Part shown: positions 18,854-27,436 of the stretch, in pieces
How the letters are laid out: every line of letters begins with the position of its first letter
Numbering within the stretch: the first letter of the stretch is position 1
Assembly (NCBI GenBank): GCA_000597885.1
Contig: CP004371.1
Coordinates: 1 to 64,000 of the forward strand
Direction: 5' to 3'
DNA from: Flammeovirgaceae bacterium 311
GTDB taxonomy: Bacteria > Bacteroidota > Bacteroidia > Cytophagales > Cyclobacteriaceae
Length of the DNA: 64,000 bases
Position numbers and translations under genes: made by a program
Notes under the pieces: generated by a model
Told to the model about the DNA's origin: nothing
Seen by the model: only the letters and a program-made list of their open reading frames with translations
Database searches by the model: none

Positions 18854-21459
18854 TGATTACAGGGCAGAAGATTATTTCTTCATGTTTAAATAAAACATTT
18901 CCATTAGCCTCCTGCATGTGGCTGGGCCTGTTCATGGCGTCCCTGCCATTTACAGTACTGGCTCAGGGGGGAGCGCGTAAGCCCCTGCCTCATACATATA
19001 AATACTATCAGGAGAAAGTTGCTGAATTTCAGCAGACAGACCTTACACAGGCCCGCCACTATGCCGACTCTATGTTGAAAGCTGCAGCCATCTCTCAAGA
19101 TAGTGTAGGAATGGCCGAAGCTATGAAAGCGATTGGCGACTTGCATAGCAATTCAGGTGAGTATGCACAGTCAATAATCTGGTTTCACAGAGGCCTTTCT
19201 CTTGCCAACCATTTGAGAGACCGTTCTATTGCAGTTCGTATTCATAACAATTTAGGTGGCGTATACCTGAAAACTGCCAATTACGAAAAAGCCCTTTCCC
19301 AGTATAACAGAGCCTACAGCCTTGGCAGAAGTACTTTTTCTCCCATGCAGCGGGCAACACTGCTCAATAACCTGGGCATTATCTACCGCTATTTAAATCA
19401 GTATCAGCAATCCAGGTTGTATTTAATGGAAGCCCTGGAGCTACATCAGCAACAGGATAATTCTTTTGGTATAGGCCAGGTGTATAATAATCTGGGAATT
19501 CTGGAGCAGCAGCAGGGAGATTTCAGTAAGGCAGAAGACTTCTATCAGAAGGCAAAAGTATTAAGTGAAAAAACCGATAGGGCTGCGGGAATTGCCTATG
19601 CCTCTTCCAACCTTGCCAGTATTTATCTGGAGCAGAAACTACCTCAGAAAGCATTACCTTTTTTACATAATTCTGCTAACATTAAAAAGGAGCAGGACGA
19701 TAAACTAGGGCTGATTAATACCTATAACTACCTTGGCAAGGCCTGGCTGCAGTTAGGTCGTGCCGATTCAGCAGTTTATTACTACCGGATGTGCAGTTTG
19801 TACGCAGACTCCATTGAAAATGTAAGCAAAAAAGTTGAAGCCCTGACGGGAATGGCCCGCGCATTGGATCAACAGGGCAGAAATGCAAATCTGGGTTCTA
19901 TCTATTCGCAGATCATTAGTTTAAAAGACAGCTCCTTTAACCAGGAAATAGCCGCCCAGCTGGCCATTGCACAGGCAGAACTGGATATGACCCGGAAAGA
20001 AGAGGCTATTCAGGTATTAACCGAAGAGGCGGAACAAACCTCTCTGAAGTTAAAGACCAGGGAGCTGATCCTGCTTTTTTCCGTGCCCCTGGTCTTATTA
20101 CTGGCTCTTTTTACCGTAATTTATTTACGCCGTTTCAGGAGCGAGCGCACTGCCCACAGGCAATTGCTGTTACGGCATGAGGAGATCAGGGCCCAAAAAG
20201 ATAAAATTGAACAGCAGCACCAGACCATCACACATCAGAATTTTGAGCTGCAGGAGGCAAACAGCCTGATTGAACACTTTAACAGAGAGCTGCAGCTGGT
20301 CAATGAGCAGCTGGAGGATAAAATCAGGGAGCGAACCAGGGCTCTCACTGATACCTACCGCAAGCTGTCATTCCACATCAACAACACACCCCTGGCGGTG
20401 CTAGAGTGGAGTAAAAGCCTTTCGCTGGTACGCTGGCCAGAGCAGGCAGAAAAAATATTTGGCTATAAAGCGCAGCAGGTGCTTGGTTCCAGTGCCGATG
20501 AGCTTTCGTTTATGAAAGACGAGCAGCATCTGGCATTTCTGGATAACATACGCCAGGCAGATAACGGATTGCAAACAAAGCAGCATAGCTTCCTGCAGGA
20601 ATATCTGCGCGAAGATGGTGACCGTATCTTTGTGGAATGGAGCCATTCCGTACTAACCGACGAACAGGGACAGATTGAGTCTGTACTTAGCATTGCCAAT
20701 GATGTAAGTCTGCGTGAAAAAGCCTATCAGGAAACCTCACAGATCAACGAAGAACTCGACACCTTTATCTATAAAGCCTCCCATGACCTTCGGGGGCCAA
20801 TTGCCAGAATGCAGGGTATCATCAACCTGGGTAAAATAGAATCCAAGGATCCGCAGGCCCATTTTTATTTCGATTTGCTCAATAGGGTGTCCAATGAGCT
20901 GCACAACCTGCTCATGCGCCTGCTCATGGTGCATAATGTGCATCAGCACCTGCTGTGCATGGAGCATATTCCATTCTACGACTTTGTGGAAAACCTGATT
21001 GAGGATTTACCTGATCAGCATAAAAAACAGGCTTTCACTTTTCAGAACCAGATACCACGAAACCTTACAATCTTGTCTGATAAGAATCTGCTAAGTATCA
21101 TTCTGGTAAACCTGCTGGATAACAGCCTTACTTTTGCCGATAACCATAATCCGTTTGTGGTGGTTAATGCAAAGGTACTGAAGGGAGGTAAGCTTTATTT
21201 CAGCGTACAGGATAACGGACCGGGCATAGCAGAAAATTTACATGATAAGGTTTTTGATATGTTCTTTCAGGGTTCTACCAAATCCACAGGCATGGGCCTG
21301 GGGCTGTACATGGTTCGTAAAGCCGTGCGCAAGCTGAATGGAGAGGTTAAGCTTGAGAAAAAAGACGGCCTGACTACCTTTAGCGTGCTGCTGCCAGAAT
21401 CAGAAGTATTGCATGTTACCCCACCAACACCAGAGCCCAGCAAAATATCTGCTGTTTGA
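18853..21459 (+). CDS. Membrane sensor histidine kinase with TPR repeats and PAS domain
   Basis: Up to 868 residues. The order is an N-terminal signal sequence ending near FTVLAQ, six or more TPR units (about residues 60-345) predicted outside the cytoplasm, one transmembrane helix (about 404-424), a coiled coil, a PAS domain (about 497-625), the HisKA dimerisation segment with phospho-acceptor His near 644 in SHDLRGP, and a HATPase_c domain with NLLDNS (about 753), DNGPGI (about 787) and GMGLGLY (about 814). No receiver or HTH domain is fused and no response regulator is adjacent, so the partner is unknown. The start is uncertain: GTG 18853 gives a better signal peptide with positive charges, while ATG 18916 is the first ATG in frame and is favoured if the box at 18846 is the promoter. 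It ends 62 bases before metG. Confidence 0.92.
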   Translation: MITGQKIISSCLNKTFPLASCMWLGLFMASLPFTVLAQGGARKPLPHTYKYYQEKVAEFQQTDLTQARHYADSMLKAAAISQDSVGMAEAMKAIGDLHSNSGEYAQSIIWFHRGLSLANHLRDRSIAVRIHNNLGGVYLKTANYEKALSQYNRAYSLGRSTFSPMQRATLLNNLGIIYRYLNQYQQSRLYLMEALELHQQQDNSFGIGQVYNNLGILEQQQGDFSKAEDFYQKAKVLSEKTDRAAGIAYASSNLASIYLEQKLPQKALPFLHNSANIKKEQDDKLGLINTYNYLGKAWLQLGRADSAVYYYRMCSLYADSIENVSKKVEALTGMARALDQQGRNANLGSIYSQIISLKDSSFNQEIAAQLAIAQAELDMTRKEEAIQVLTEEAEQTSLKLKTRELILLFSVPLVLLLALFTVIYLRRFRSERTAHRQLLLRHEEIRAQKDKIEQQHQTITHQNFELQEANSLIEHFNRELQLVNEQLEDKIRERTRALTDTYRKLSFHINNTPLAVLEWSKSLSLVRWPEQAEKIFGYKAQQVLGSSADELSFMKDEQHLAFLDNIRQADNGLQTKQHSFLQEYLREDGDRIFVEWSHSVLTDEQGQIESVLSIANDVSLREKAYQETSQINEELDTFIYKASHDLRGPIARMQGIINLGKIESKDPQAHFYFDLLNRVSNELHNLLMRLLMVHNVHQHLLCMEHIPFYDFVENLIEDLPDQHKKQAFTFQNQIPRNLTILSDKNLLSIILVNLLDNSLTFADNHNPFVVVNAKVLKGGKLYFSVQDNGPGIAENLHDKVFDMFFQGSTKSTGMGLGLYMVRKAVRKLNGEVKLEKKDGLTTFSVLLPESEVLHVTPPTPEPSKISAV

Positions 21460-21498
21460 TTTTTGGCGCTTCTGAGGGCAGCGCAACTTTTATTTTTA

Positions 21499-21506
21499 TA
21501 CTTTTG
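21499..21506 (+). promoter_or_regulatory. Promoter -7 element for metG
   Basis: TACTTTTG matches TAnnTTTG and lies 15 bases before the metG ATG at 21522. TTTG at 21462-21465 is 33 bases upstream, further than the usual spacing. Confidence 0.5.
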
Positions 21507-21521
21507 GGAAAATTTTTAGGA

Positions 21522-23642
21522 ATGACAAATAAATTCCAGCGACATACTATTACTGCTGCCTTACCATATGCCAACGGACCTGTTCATATAGGCCACCTGG
21601 CGGGTGTATATGTGCCTGCAGATATCTATGTTCGTTACCTGCGCAGCAAAAAAGAAGATGTGCTGTTTGTGTGTGGCTCTGATGAACATGGCGTGCCCAT
21701 CACCATCAGGGCACAGAAAGAGGGGGTAAGCCCACAGGAGGTAGTGGATAAATACCATACCATTATCCGTGAGTCATTTCAGCAATTCGGCATTTCTTTC
21801 GATGTGTACTCCCGCACTTCTGCGCCTGTACATCATGAAACAGCCTCACATTTTTTTACAAACCTGCACGATAAAGGTGTATTTGAGGTAAAGGAAAGTG
21901 AGCAATATTATGATGAGCAGGCCAGCCAGTTTCTGGCAGACCGCTATATAAAAGGTACCTGCCCCAATTGCAGCTATGCCGAAGCCTATGGCGATCAGTG
22001 CGAGCGTTGTGGTACCAGCCTAAGCCCTTCTGAATTGATTGATCCGCGCTCTATGCTTAGCGGAGCCAAGCCTGTAATGCGCACTACCACACACTGGTAC
22101 CTACCCCTGCAGAATTATGAGCGATGGCTGCGTAAATGGATACTGGAGGAGCATAAAGAGTGGAAATCTAATGTGTACGGACAGTGTAAAAGCTGGATAG
22201 ACCAGGGCCTGCAGCCCCGTGCTGTTACACGCGATCTGGACTGGGGAGTACCCGTGCCCCTGCAGGAAGCAGTAGGAAAAGTACTTTACGTATGGTTTGA
22301 TGCTCCCATTGGCTACATTTCTGCCACCAAAGAATGGGCTGAAGGAGCAGGAAAGGACTGGAAACCCTACTGGCAAAGTCAGGATACCCGGCTTTTGCAT
22401 TTTATTGGCAAGGACAACATAGTATTTCACTGTATTATCTTTCCGGCCATGCTCAAAGCGCATGGTGAATATACCCTGCCGGAAAATGTGCCTGCCAATG
22501 AGTTTCTGAACCTGGAGGGCAACAAGATTTCTACCTCCCGTAACTGGGCAGTTTGGCTGCACGAATACCTGGAGTCTTTTACAGGTAAAGAGGATGTACT
22601 GCGCTATGTGCTCACCTCAAATGCACCGGAAACCAAAGACAATGATTTTACCTGGAAGGATTTCCAGGCTAAGAACAACAATGAGCTGGTGGCCATCCTG
22701 GGTAATTTTGTGAACAGAGCAGTGGTGCTGACCCATAAATATTATGAGGGCAAGCTGCCGGAAAGAGGGGAGCTGTTTGATGCTGAGAAGGAGGTACTGA
22801 GCCAGTTGCTTGTACTGCCCGGAAAAGTAGCCGAGGCCCTGGATAACTTTCGTTTCCGGGAAGGCCTGGCTGCTATGATGGAGCTTGCCCGCCTGGGCAA
22901 TAAATACCTGGCCGATACTGAGCCATGGAAGCTCATGAAGGAAAACCCGGAACGGGTAAAAACCATTCTGAACCTTAGCCTTCAGATTGCAGCGAACCTA
23001 ACCATTGTTGCAGCTCCTTTTTTGCCGCATACAGCAGAAAAGCTCCGCCAGATGCTGCAACTACCCCAGCTCAGTTGGCAGGATGCAGGCAGCGTTAATC
23101 TGCTGCAGGCAGGAGTTCAGCTAAATCCTGCAGAATTATTGTTTCAGAAAATAGAAGACAGTACCGTGGAAGAGCAAATACAAAAATTACAAAACACAAA
23201 AATAGAAAACGAGGCCGCTGCTGCTCCGGCATCTGAAGCCGCCCCGGCATTACAGGCTTCTGATACAGCAAGCGAAGCTGCTGATACTAACACAACTGCT
23301 GCTGCCCCGGCAAAAGCTGAAATTGTGTACGATGATTTCGCTAAAATGGATCTTCGTGTAGGAACTGTGATTTCTGCCGAGAAAATGAAAAAATCTAAAA
23401 AGCTATTGAAACTTAAGATTGATACCGGTATCGATCAGCGTATTATTTTAAGTGGGATTGCCCAGTATTTTGAGCCAGAGCAACTCCTTGGTCAGCAGGT
23501 AATGGTGCTGGTAAATCTGGCACCACGGCCTATGATGGGTGAGGAATCGCAGGGCATGGTCCTGTTAGCAGAAGATGCCGATGGCAGGCTGGTGCTGATG
23601 AAACCTGAAGCAAAGGTAAACAATGGTTCATCGATCAGTTAA
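21522..23642 (+). CDS. metG: Methionyl-tRNA synthetase with C-terminal tRNA-binding domain
   Basis: A class I aminoacyl-tRNA synthetase charging tRNA-Met. HIGH appears in [12 protein letters not shown] near residue 21, the zinc knuckle has CPNC and CERC cysteine pairs near residues 147-163, and the KMSKS loop reads KISTS in [13 protein letters not shown], a variant usual for this phylum. After the anticodon-binding helices an Ala/Glu-rich linker (about residues 560-605) leads to a Trbp111/EMAP-like domain (about 606-706, [11 protein letters not shown]). The open frame begins at 21456, but ATG 21522 (706 residues) is chosen, because [19 protein letters not shown] is the conserved N-terminus and a promoter element lies just upstream. 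It is monocistronic, closed by a long hairpin. Confidence 0.97.
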   Translation: MTNKFQRHTITAALPYANGPVHIGHLAGVYVPADIYVRYLRSKKEDVLFVCGSDEHGVPITIRAQKEGVSPQEVVDKYHTIIRESFQQFGISFDVYSRTSAPVHHETASHFFTNLHDKGVFEVKESEQYYDEQASQFLADRYIKGTCPNCSYAEAYGDQCERCGTSLSPSELIDPRSMLSGAKPVMRTTTHWYLPLQNYERWLRKWILEEHKEWKSNVYGQCKSWIDQGLQPRAVTRDLDWGVPVPLQEAVGKVLYVWFDAPIGYISATKEWAEGAGKDWKPYWQSQDTRLLHFIGKDNIVFHCIIFPAMLKAHGEYTLPENVPANEFLNLEGNKISTSRNWAVWLHEYLESFTGKEDVLRYVLTSNAPETKDNDFTWKDFQAKNNNELVAILGNFVNRAVVLTHKYYEGKLPERGELFDAEKEVLSQLLVLPGKVAEALDNFRFREGLAAMMELARLGNKYLADTEPWKLMKENPERVKTILNLSLQIAANLTIVAAPFLPHTAEKLRQMLQLPQLSWQDAGSVNLLQAGVQLNPAELLFQKIEDSTVEEQIQKLQNTKIENEAAAAPASEAAPALQASDTASEAADTNTTAAAPAKAEIVYDDFAKMDLRVGTVISAEKMKKSKKLLKLKIDTGIDQRIILSGIAQYFEPEQLLGQQVMVLVNLAPRPMMGEESQGMVLLAEDADGRLVLMKPEAKVNNGSSIS

Positions 23643-23663
23643 ATAAGCAATTACCCACTGAAT

Positions 23664-23720
23664 ACTGCTCTGAAACAACAAAGGTAGCCTAGATGCTGCC
23701 TTTGTTGTTTTTAGAGCAGT
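23664..23720 (+). terminator. Long terminator hairpin of metG
   Basis: The inner arms 23673-23688 and 23695-23710 pair over 16 bp with one G-U pair and a 6-base loop. An outer extension pairs 23664-23671 with 23713-23720 after a small bulge. It lies 21 bases past the metG stop. Confidence 0.8.
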
Positions 23721-24292
23721 TTCCTTTAAAAGTAGAATGTTGAATTCTATACCTGTGCCTGCGTAATTATAGTATGATGCATGTAAACCCGTTATCAGCT
23801 GTAACTGTTAGCCAGAGTCCCACGCTAATGTGTTTTATGAACATGCGTATAGACATATAAATAAAACAAGGTGCAAAATCAGCGCTAATAATTTCTCCTT
23901 TATACTATCCATGAGCATTTCTGATTATGTCCAAAATTTAAGGTATAGATTTGGCAGGTGTTAATCCTATTAATTTTTAAACAGATCTTACTTCTGCAAG
24001 TAATAGAGCGCCGGGATGAGATTTTTTGAACGGATGGAGAGAGGTTAATTCAACATATATTTTCAGCTTAGAAATATTTGTCTGATCAATAACAGAAATT
24101 ATATTTAAGTAGGAATAACATATAATTTTATTGTGAGCAGCGTTGATGAAAAGACGAGTTCCTCCACTGTTCCTGCTAAAGTTTAGCTGCCAAATCTCTT
24201 TCATTTAAATTAAGTGATGCAGAGCGAAAGGCACTGATCGAGTACCTGAAATCACCCTGAACCAAATTCATTTCCTCAGACAGAAAGTAAGC
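23721..24292. other. Intergenic region between metG and pth
   Basis: About 570 bases without a convincing gene. A 75-codon minus-strand frame (23977-24204, beginning MKEIWQLNFSRN) has no recognisable domain and no promoter-like box; it may be a small hypothetical gene or chance. No RNA gene or repeat was recognised. Confidence 0.3.
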
Positions 24293-24853
24293 TCAGTCAT
24301 TGAACTGGCTCATGGTGCGGGCGATACCAATGGTGCAGAAACCCATGATCATATCGCAGGCTTTATCCAGCAGGGGCAGCATGGCGTTCATTTGTTCCAG
24401 CGGGAAGTTGCTTAAAACATAATCTACCTGACGACCTTTGGGATAATCGCTCCCGATGCCGCAGCGCAGCCTGGCATAATCCTGCCCACCGGTTAGCTGT
24501 TCAATGTTTGTAAGGCCATTATGACCAGCCGCAGAGCCTTTCTGGCGCATGCGCAGCTTGCCAAAGGGGAGGGCAAGGTCGTCGGTTACCACCAGCAGGT
24601 TTTCTTTTGGAGTTTTTAGCTCCTGCAGCCAGTAGTTCACAGCTTTGCCGCTGAGGTTCATATAGGTGTTTGGCTTGATGAGGGTGATCTGCCTTCCCTT
24701 AAATTTAATCTCAGCTTTATCAGCATAGCGGCCTGTTGTAAATGCAACTCCTTCGCGGTCTGCCAGCCGGTCCAGCACCAGGAAGCCAATGTTGTGGCGG
24801 GTAAGTTCATATTCGGGGCCTGGGTTGCCCAGGCCGGTAATCAGGAATTTCAT
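24293..24853 (-). CDS. pth: Peptidyl-tRNA hydrolase
   Basis: A 186-residue enzyme that cleaves peptidyl-tRNA released from stalled ribosomes. GLGNPGPEY opens the protein, catalytic His20 is in TRHNIGF, NTYMNLSG follows, the conserved Asp is in VTDDLALP near residue 92, and GHNGL is in KGSAAGHNGLTN. The length is standard. It lies 66 bases downstream of rplY on the same strand with a terminator hairpin between them; prs-rplY-pth is a widely conserved order. No strong terminator follows it. Confidence 0.97.
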   Translation of the reverse strand: MKFLITGLGNPGPEYELTRHNIGFLVLDRLADREGVAFTTGRYADKAEIKFKGRQITLIKPNTYMNLSGKAVNYWLQELKTPKENLLVVTDDLALPFGKLRMRQKGSAAGHNGLTNIEQLTGGQDYARLRCGIGSDYPKGRQVDYVLSNFPLEQMNAMLPLLDKACDMIMGFCTIGIARTMSQFND

Positions 24854-24867
24854 AGAGTAAAAATAAA

Positions 24868-24897
24868 AAATCCTGCCGACAGCTGCCGGCAGGATTT
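24868..24897 (-). terminator. Terminator between rplY and pth
   Basis: Arms 24868-24878 and 24887-24897 form an 11-bp stem with an 8-base loop. On the minus strand the stem is followed by a T-rich run. It should end or attenuate the prs-rplY message before pth. Confidence 0.8.
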
Positions 24898-24919
24898 GAA
24901 AATATCAAAAATCTCTTGA

Positions 24920-25483
24920 TTATTCTGTTTTGCCACGCAGTGCACGTGGTATTTCCACAGTTGCAATTGGAGTAGCAGGGGTGTTCAGAATCTGGTAATT
25001 TTCTGTTTTTACTTCGCTAACACGTGCAGATTTGCCTAATTCAAGGCCACTGATGTCAACCGGAATAAAATCAGGCATATCTTTAGGAAGTGCCTTTACA
25101 GAAAGTGTACGTTGCTTGAAGATAAGCTTACCACCGGCAACTACACCTGGAGAAGTACCTATGGTGCGCACGGGAACCTGCATTTTCACCTCTTTGCCTT
25201 CAAACAGCTGAAGGAAGTCGGCATGCAGAATCATTTCATTTACAGGATGGAACTGTACATCCTGCAGCACGGCACTAAATTCTTTACCTTCAATATTTAC
25301 TTTTACAAATGCAGCATCGGGCGTATAAACCAGATCCTTAAAGAGGTACGCAGGCGTGTGGAAATGAATTTGATCCTGGCCGCCGTACAGTACGCATGGA
25401 ACACTACCTTGTGCTCTTAGGTCTCTGGATTCGGTCTTGCCGAGATTTGCTCTGTTATACCCTATAATCTCAACAGTTTTCAT
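24920..25483 (-). CDS. rplY: 50S ribosomal protein L25, general stress protein Ctc type
   Basis: A 187-residue two-domain L25/Ctc protein that binds 5S rRNA. The N-terminal L25 domain (about residues 1-90) includes RANLGKTESRDLRAQG and VPCVLYGG, and the C-terminal TL5 domain (about 95-180) includes FLQLFEGKEVKMQVPV. The length corresponds to the long Ctc form, not the short E. coli L25. It is 36 bases downstream of prs and very probably in the same operon. Confidence 0.95.
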   Translation of the reverse strand: MKTVEIIGYNRANLGKTESRDLRAQGSVPCVLYGGQDQIHFHTPAYLFKDLVYTPDAAFVKVNIEGKEFSAVLQDVQFHPVNEMILHADFLQLFEGKEVKMQVPVRTIGTSPGVVAGGKLIFKQRTLSVKALPKDMPDFIPVDISGLELGKSARVSEVKTENYQILNTPATPIATVEIPRALRGKTE

Positions 25484-25519
25484 AAAATAGATAGTTATAA
25501 ATAAATAGAAATAAATTGC

Positions 25520-26446
25520 TTATATGAACAGGGAGCTGATAGAACCATGGGTCATTAACTTTTGAATGGCATCTGCAAACAGATTGGCCACAGTTAATAC
25601 CTTTATTTTTTCGCTCTCCTGCTTTACCGGAATTGTGTCTGTTACCACTAATTCTTCCAGTACAGAGTTTTCAATATTTTCGTAGGCTTTGCCCGATAAT
25701 ACAGCGTGTGTACAAACGGCCCTTACACTGCGGGCACCTTTGTCAAGGATAATGCCTGCAGCTTTGCAAATAGTTCCGGCTGTATCCACTAAATCATCTA
25801 CCAGTACAACATCAGCACCTTCTACATCGCCAATTACCTGCATGGAGGCAATTTCGTTGGCGCGTTTGCGGTGCTTGTCGCACACCACCATATCTGCCTG
25901 GAAATATTTGGCATAAGCCCGTGCACGTGCTACACCTCCAACATCAGGAGAGGCAAAAACCAGTTTCTCCAGGTTCAGCGAGCGCAGGTAAGGTACAAAT
26001 ATGGCCGAACCGTCCATATGGTCTACCGGAACATCAAAGAAGCCCTGAATCTGCCCGGCATGTAAATCGCAGGTCATAATGCGGTTGGCACCGGCGGCCA
26101 TCAGAATGTTTGCAATCAATTTAGCACCAATAGCTACCCTGGGCTTGTCTTTACGGTCCTGGCGTGCATAACCAAAGTAGGGAATCACACAAACCACATT
26201 ATGGGCACTTGCCCTGCGGGCTGCATCAATCATCAGAAGAAGCTCCATGATGTTGTCGGCCGGCGGAAATGTGGATTGAATCAGAAATACCTCGCTGCCA
26301 CGAACAGATTCGTTAAAGCTCGGAGACATTTCTCCATCACTGAATTTTTGTAGGGTTAAGCTGCCAAGGGGCTGGCCGTAGGCTGCGGCAATCTTTTCTG
26401 CCAAGTAGCGTGAGGAATCACCTGAAAAAAGTTTTACCGGGGTCAT
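25520..26446 (-). CDS. prs: Ribose-phosphate pyrophosphokinase
   Basis: A 308-residue PRPP synthase making 5-phosphoribosyl-1-pyrophosphate from ribose 5-phosphate and ATP for nucleotide, His and Trp synthesis. Visible motifs are FSDGEMSPSFNESVRG (ribose/ATP binding), YFGYARQDRKDKPR (flexible loop), CDLHAGQIQGFF, and the PRPP loop VLVDDLVDTAGT. The ATG at 26446 follows a hairpin that separates it from tRNA-Gln upstream. It is the first protein gene of the prs-rplY(-pth) group; the only clear promoter nearby is that of the tRNA, so read-through from it may contribute. Confidence 0.97.
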   Translation of the reverse strand: MTPVKLFSGDSSRYLAEKIAAAYGQPLGSLTLQKFSDGEMSPSFNESVRGSEVFLIQSTFPPADNIMELLLMIDAARRASAHNVVCVIPYFGYARQDRKDKPRVAIGAKLIANILMAAGANRIMTCDLHAGQIQGFFDVPVDHMDGSAIFVPYLRSLNLEKLVFASPDVGGVARARAYAKYFQADMVVCDKHRKRANEIASMQVIGDVEGADVVLVDDLVDTAGTICKAAGIILDKGARSVRAVCTHAVLSGKAYENIENSVLEELVVTDTIPVKQESEKIKVLTVANLFADAIQKLMTHGSISSLFI

Positions 26447-26474
26447 GGCGCGCTGGGTTGGGGCTAAAAAGAGG

Positions 26475-26499
26475 AATCCCGATCACAGGGATCGGGATT
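26475..26499 (-). terminator. Hairpin between tRNA-Gln and prs
   Basis: Arms 26475-26484 and 26490-26499 pair perfectly over 10 bp with a 5-base loop. A T run follows on the minus strand after four bases. It begins just past the tRNA 3' end and could release the tRNA transcript while letting some reads continue into prs. Confidence 0.75.
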
Positions 26500-26504
26500 T
26501 TTAG

Positions 26505-26577
26505 TTGACCTACTAGGGCTCGAACCTAGACTCTTCTGAACCAAAATCAGACGTGTTGCCAGTTACACCATAGGTCA
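26505..26577 (-). tRNA. tRNA-Gln (anticodon TTG)
   Basis: A 73-nt cloverleaf reads on the minus strand. The acceptor arms TGACCTA and TAGGTCA pair over 7 bp, the anticodon stem TCTGA/TCAGA closes the loop TTTTGGT with anticodon TTG, and the T arm has GGTTCGAGCC. CCA is not encoded. A promoter of the TTTG/TAnnTTTG type lies 26 bases upstream. Confidence 0.95.
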
Positions 26578-26871
26578 GTATTTCTTTCCTCAATCAGGGC
26601 TACAAAGGTAAAGTTTTTTATTCTTTGTAGCAAAATCTGATTTCAGATTTTTTTTCAGTTTCTTTCTGAAGCTTTGATTTCAGACATTGTTCTGAAGTAA
26701 TCGGCGTTTCCGATTACGGATGCAAATATAGAAGCCTGAATCTAATACACAAAGCCTCTTTTTCAATAATTTTCAATGTAAACTGAATAAATGAGCCTTA
26801 TAGGTATAAATCAGGTATTTAGTTTATACAGTATGCGCTCATACTATAGTACGCATACGTTCATATATTTA
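26578..26871. other. Intergenic region between tRNA-Gln and the DUF6155 gene
   Basis: Contains the tRNA promoter at 26603-26634 and a small hairpin with 8-bp arms at 26697-26704 and 26710-26717. The remainder is AT-rich and holds no recognised feature. Confidence 0.4.
26603..26634 (-). promoter_or_regulatory. Promoter of tRNA-Gln
   Basis: Minus strand TTTG (26631-26634), then 20 bases, then TACCTTTG (26603-26610). Both boxes and the spacing match the Bacteroidota housekeeping promoter. It starts 26 bases upstream of the mature tRNA 5' end. Confidence 0.8.
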
Positions 26872-27396
26872 CTAATCCTCTGCGATATTAGCATAACTAA
26901 ATTGCATACTATCGTAAACGCCCCAGCCTGCTTCACTGGCTTTAGCCAGTATGCGGGTACAATAATCCTGAAACTCACTTTCCAGACCTTCCTTACAAAT
27001 CATGCAGCAGGCTTCCTCAAAAGACATGCACAGTGAGTTATAAAACGATTCATTCAAATCGCCCCAGGCCAGGGTATAGTCCAGCATCATTTCTGTTCTG
27101 TATAGCCACAATTCCACCACATCTCTGGGAAAAACAGAAATTTTTTTAAAATCCTGTACAGCTTTTCTGCTTGCGCTGCTGCTGGCATTGCCAAAGCCCC
27201 GACCCCTAAAGTATTCTTTTCTGATCTTAGCTTTGTATTTTTCAAGCACAGCTCCTGAATCTCCCGTCAGCTCCTGCTCATAATACTGCTTTACAGCCGG
27301 TATTTTTGAAAATAGCTTTTTTACCTCTGTTTCCAGCTCCTGTTTTTCCAGGCTTTTGAGGTACCTGTTGAGTTCTGAATTAGTGGATCGGGCCAT
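26872..27396 (-). CDS. DUF6155-like conserved protein
   Basis: A 174-residue soluble, Lys/Glu-rich protein with an N-terminal helical segment (ELNRYLKSLEKQELETEV) and KIRKEYFRGRGFGN near residue 60. The pattern resembles the DUF6155 family, known mainly from Bacteroidota and without assigned function; this is recognition by eye. The open frame extends to 27450 but would overlap recD2. ATG 27396 starts with the family-like MARSTNSELNRYLKSL and leaves 40 bases after the recD2 stop, so the two genes probably form an operon. Confidence 0.65.
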   Translation of the reverse strand: MARSTNSELNRYLKSLEKQELETEVKKLFSKIPAVKQYYEQELTGDSGAVLEKYKAKIRKEYFRGRGFGNASSSASRKAVQDFKKISVFPRDVVELWLYRTEMMLDYTLAWGDLNESFYNSLCMSFEEACCMICKEGLESEFQDYCTRILAKASEAGWGVYDSMQFSYANIAED

Positions 27397-27436
27397 AATT
27401 ATTTTACAATAGAGAGTATGACATACGATCATTACA

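Noticed and set aside
22500-22560. KISTS in place of KMSKS in MetRS as a defect
   Set aside because: The variant is common in Bacteroidota MetRS and the surrounding sequence is conserved, so it is not a lesion.
22101-22562. 153-codon minus-strand frame
   Set aside because: Antisense inside metG with no recognisable family.
23977-24204. 75-codon minus-strand frame as a gene
   Set aside because: No similarity recognised and no start signals; it may be real, but cannot be supported from sequence alone.
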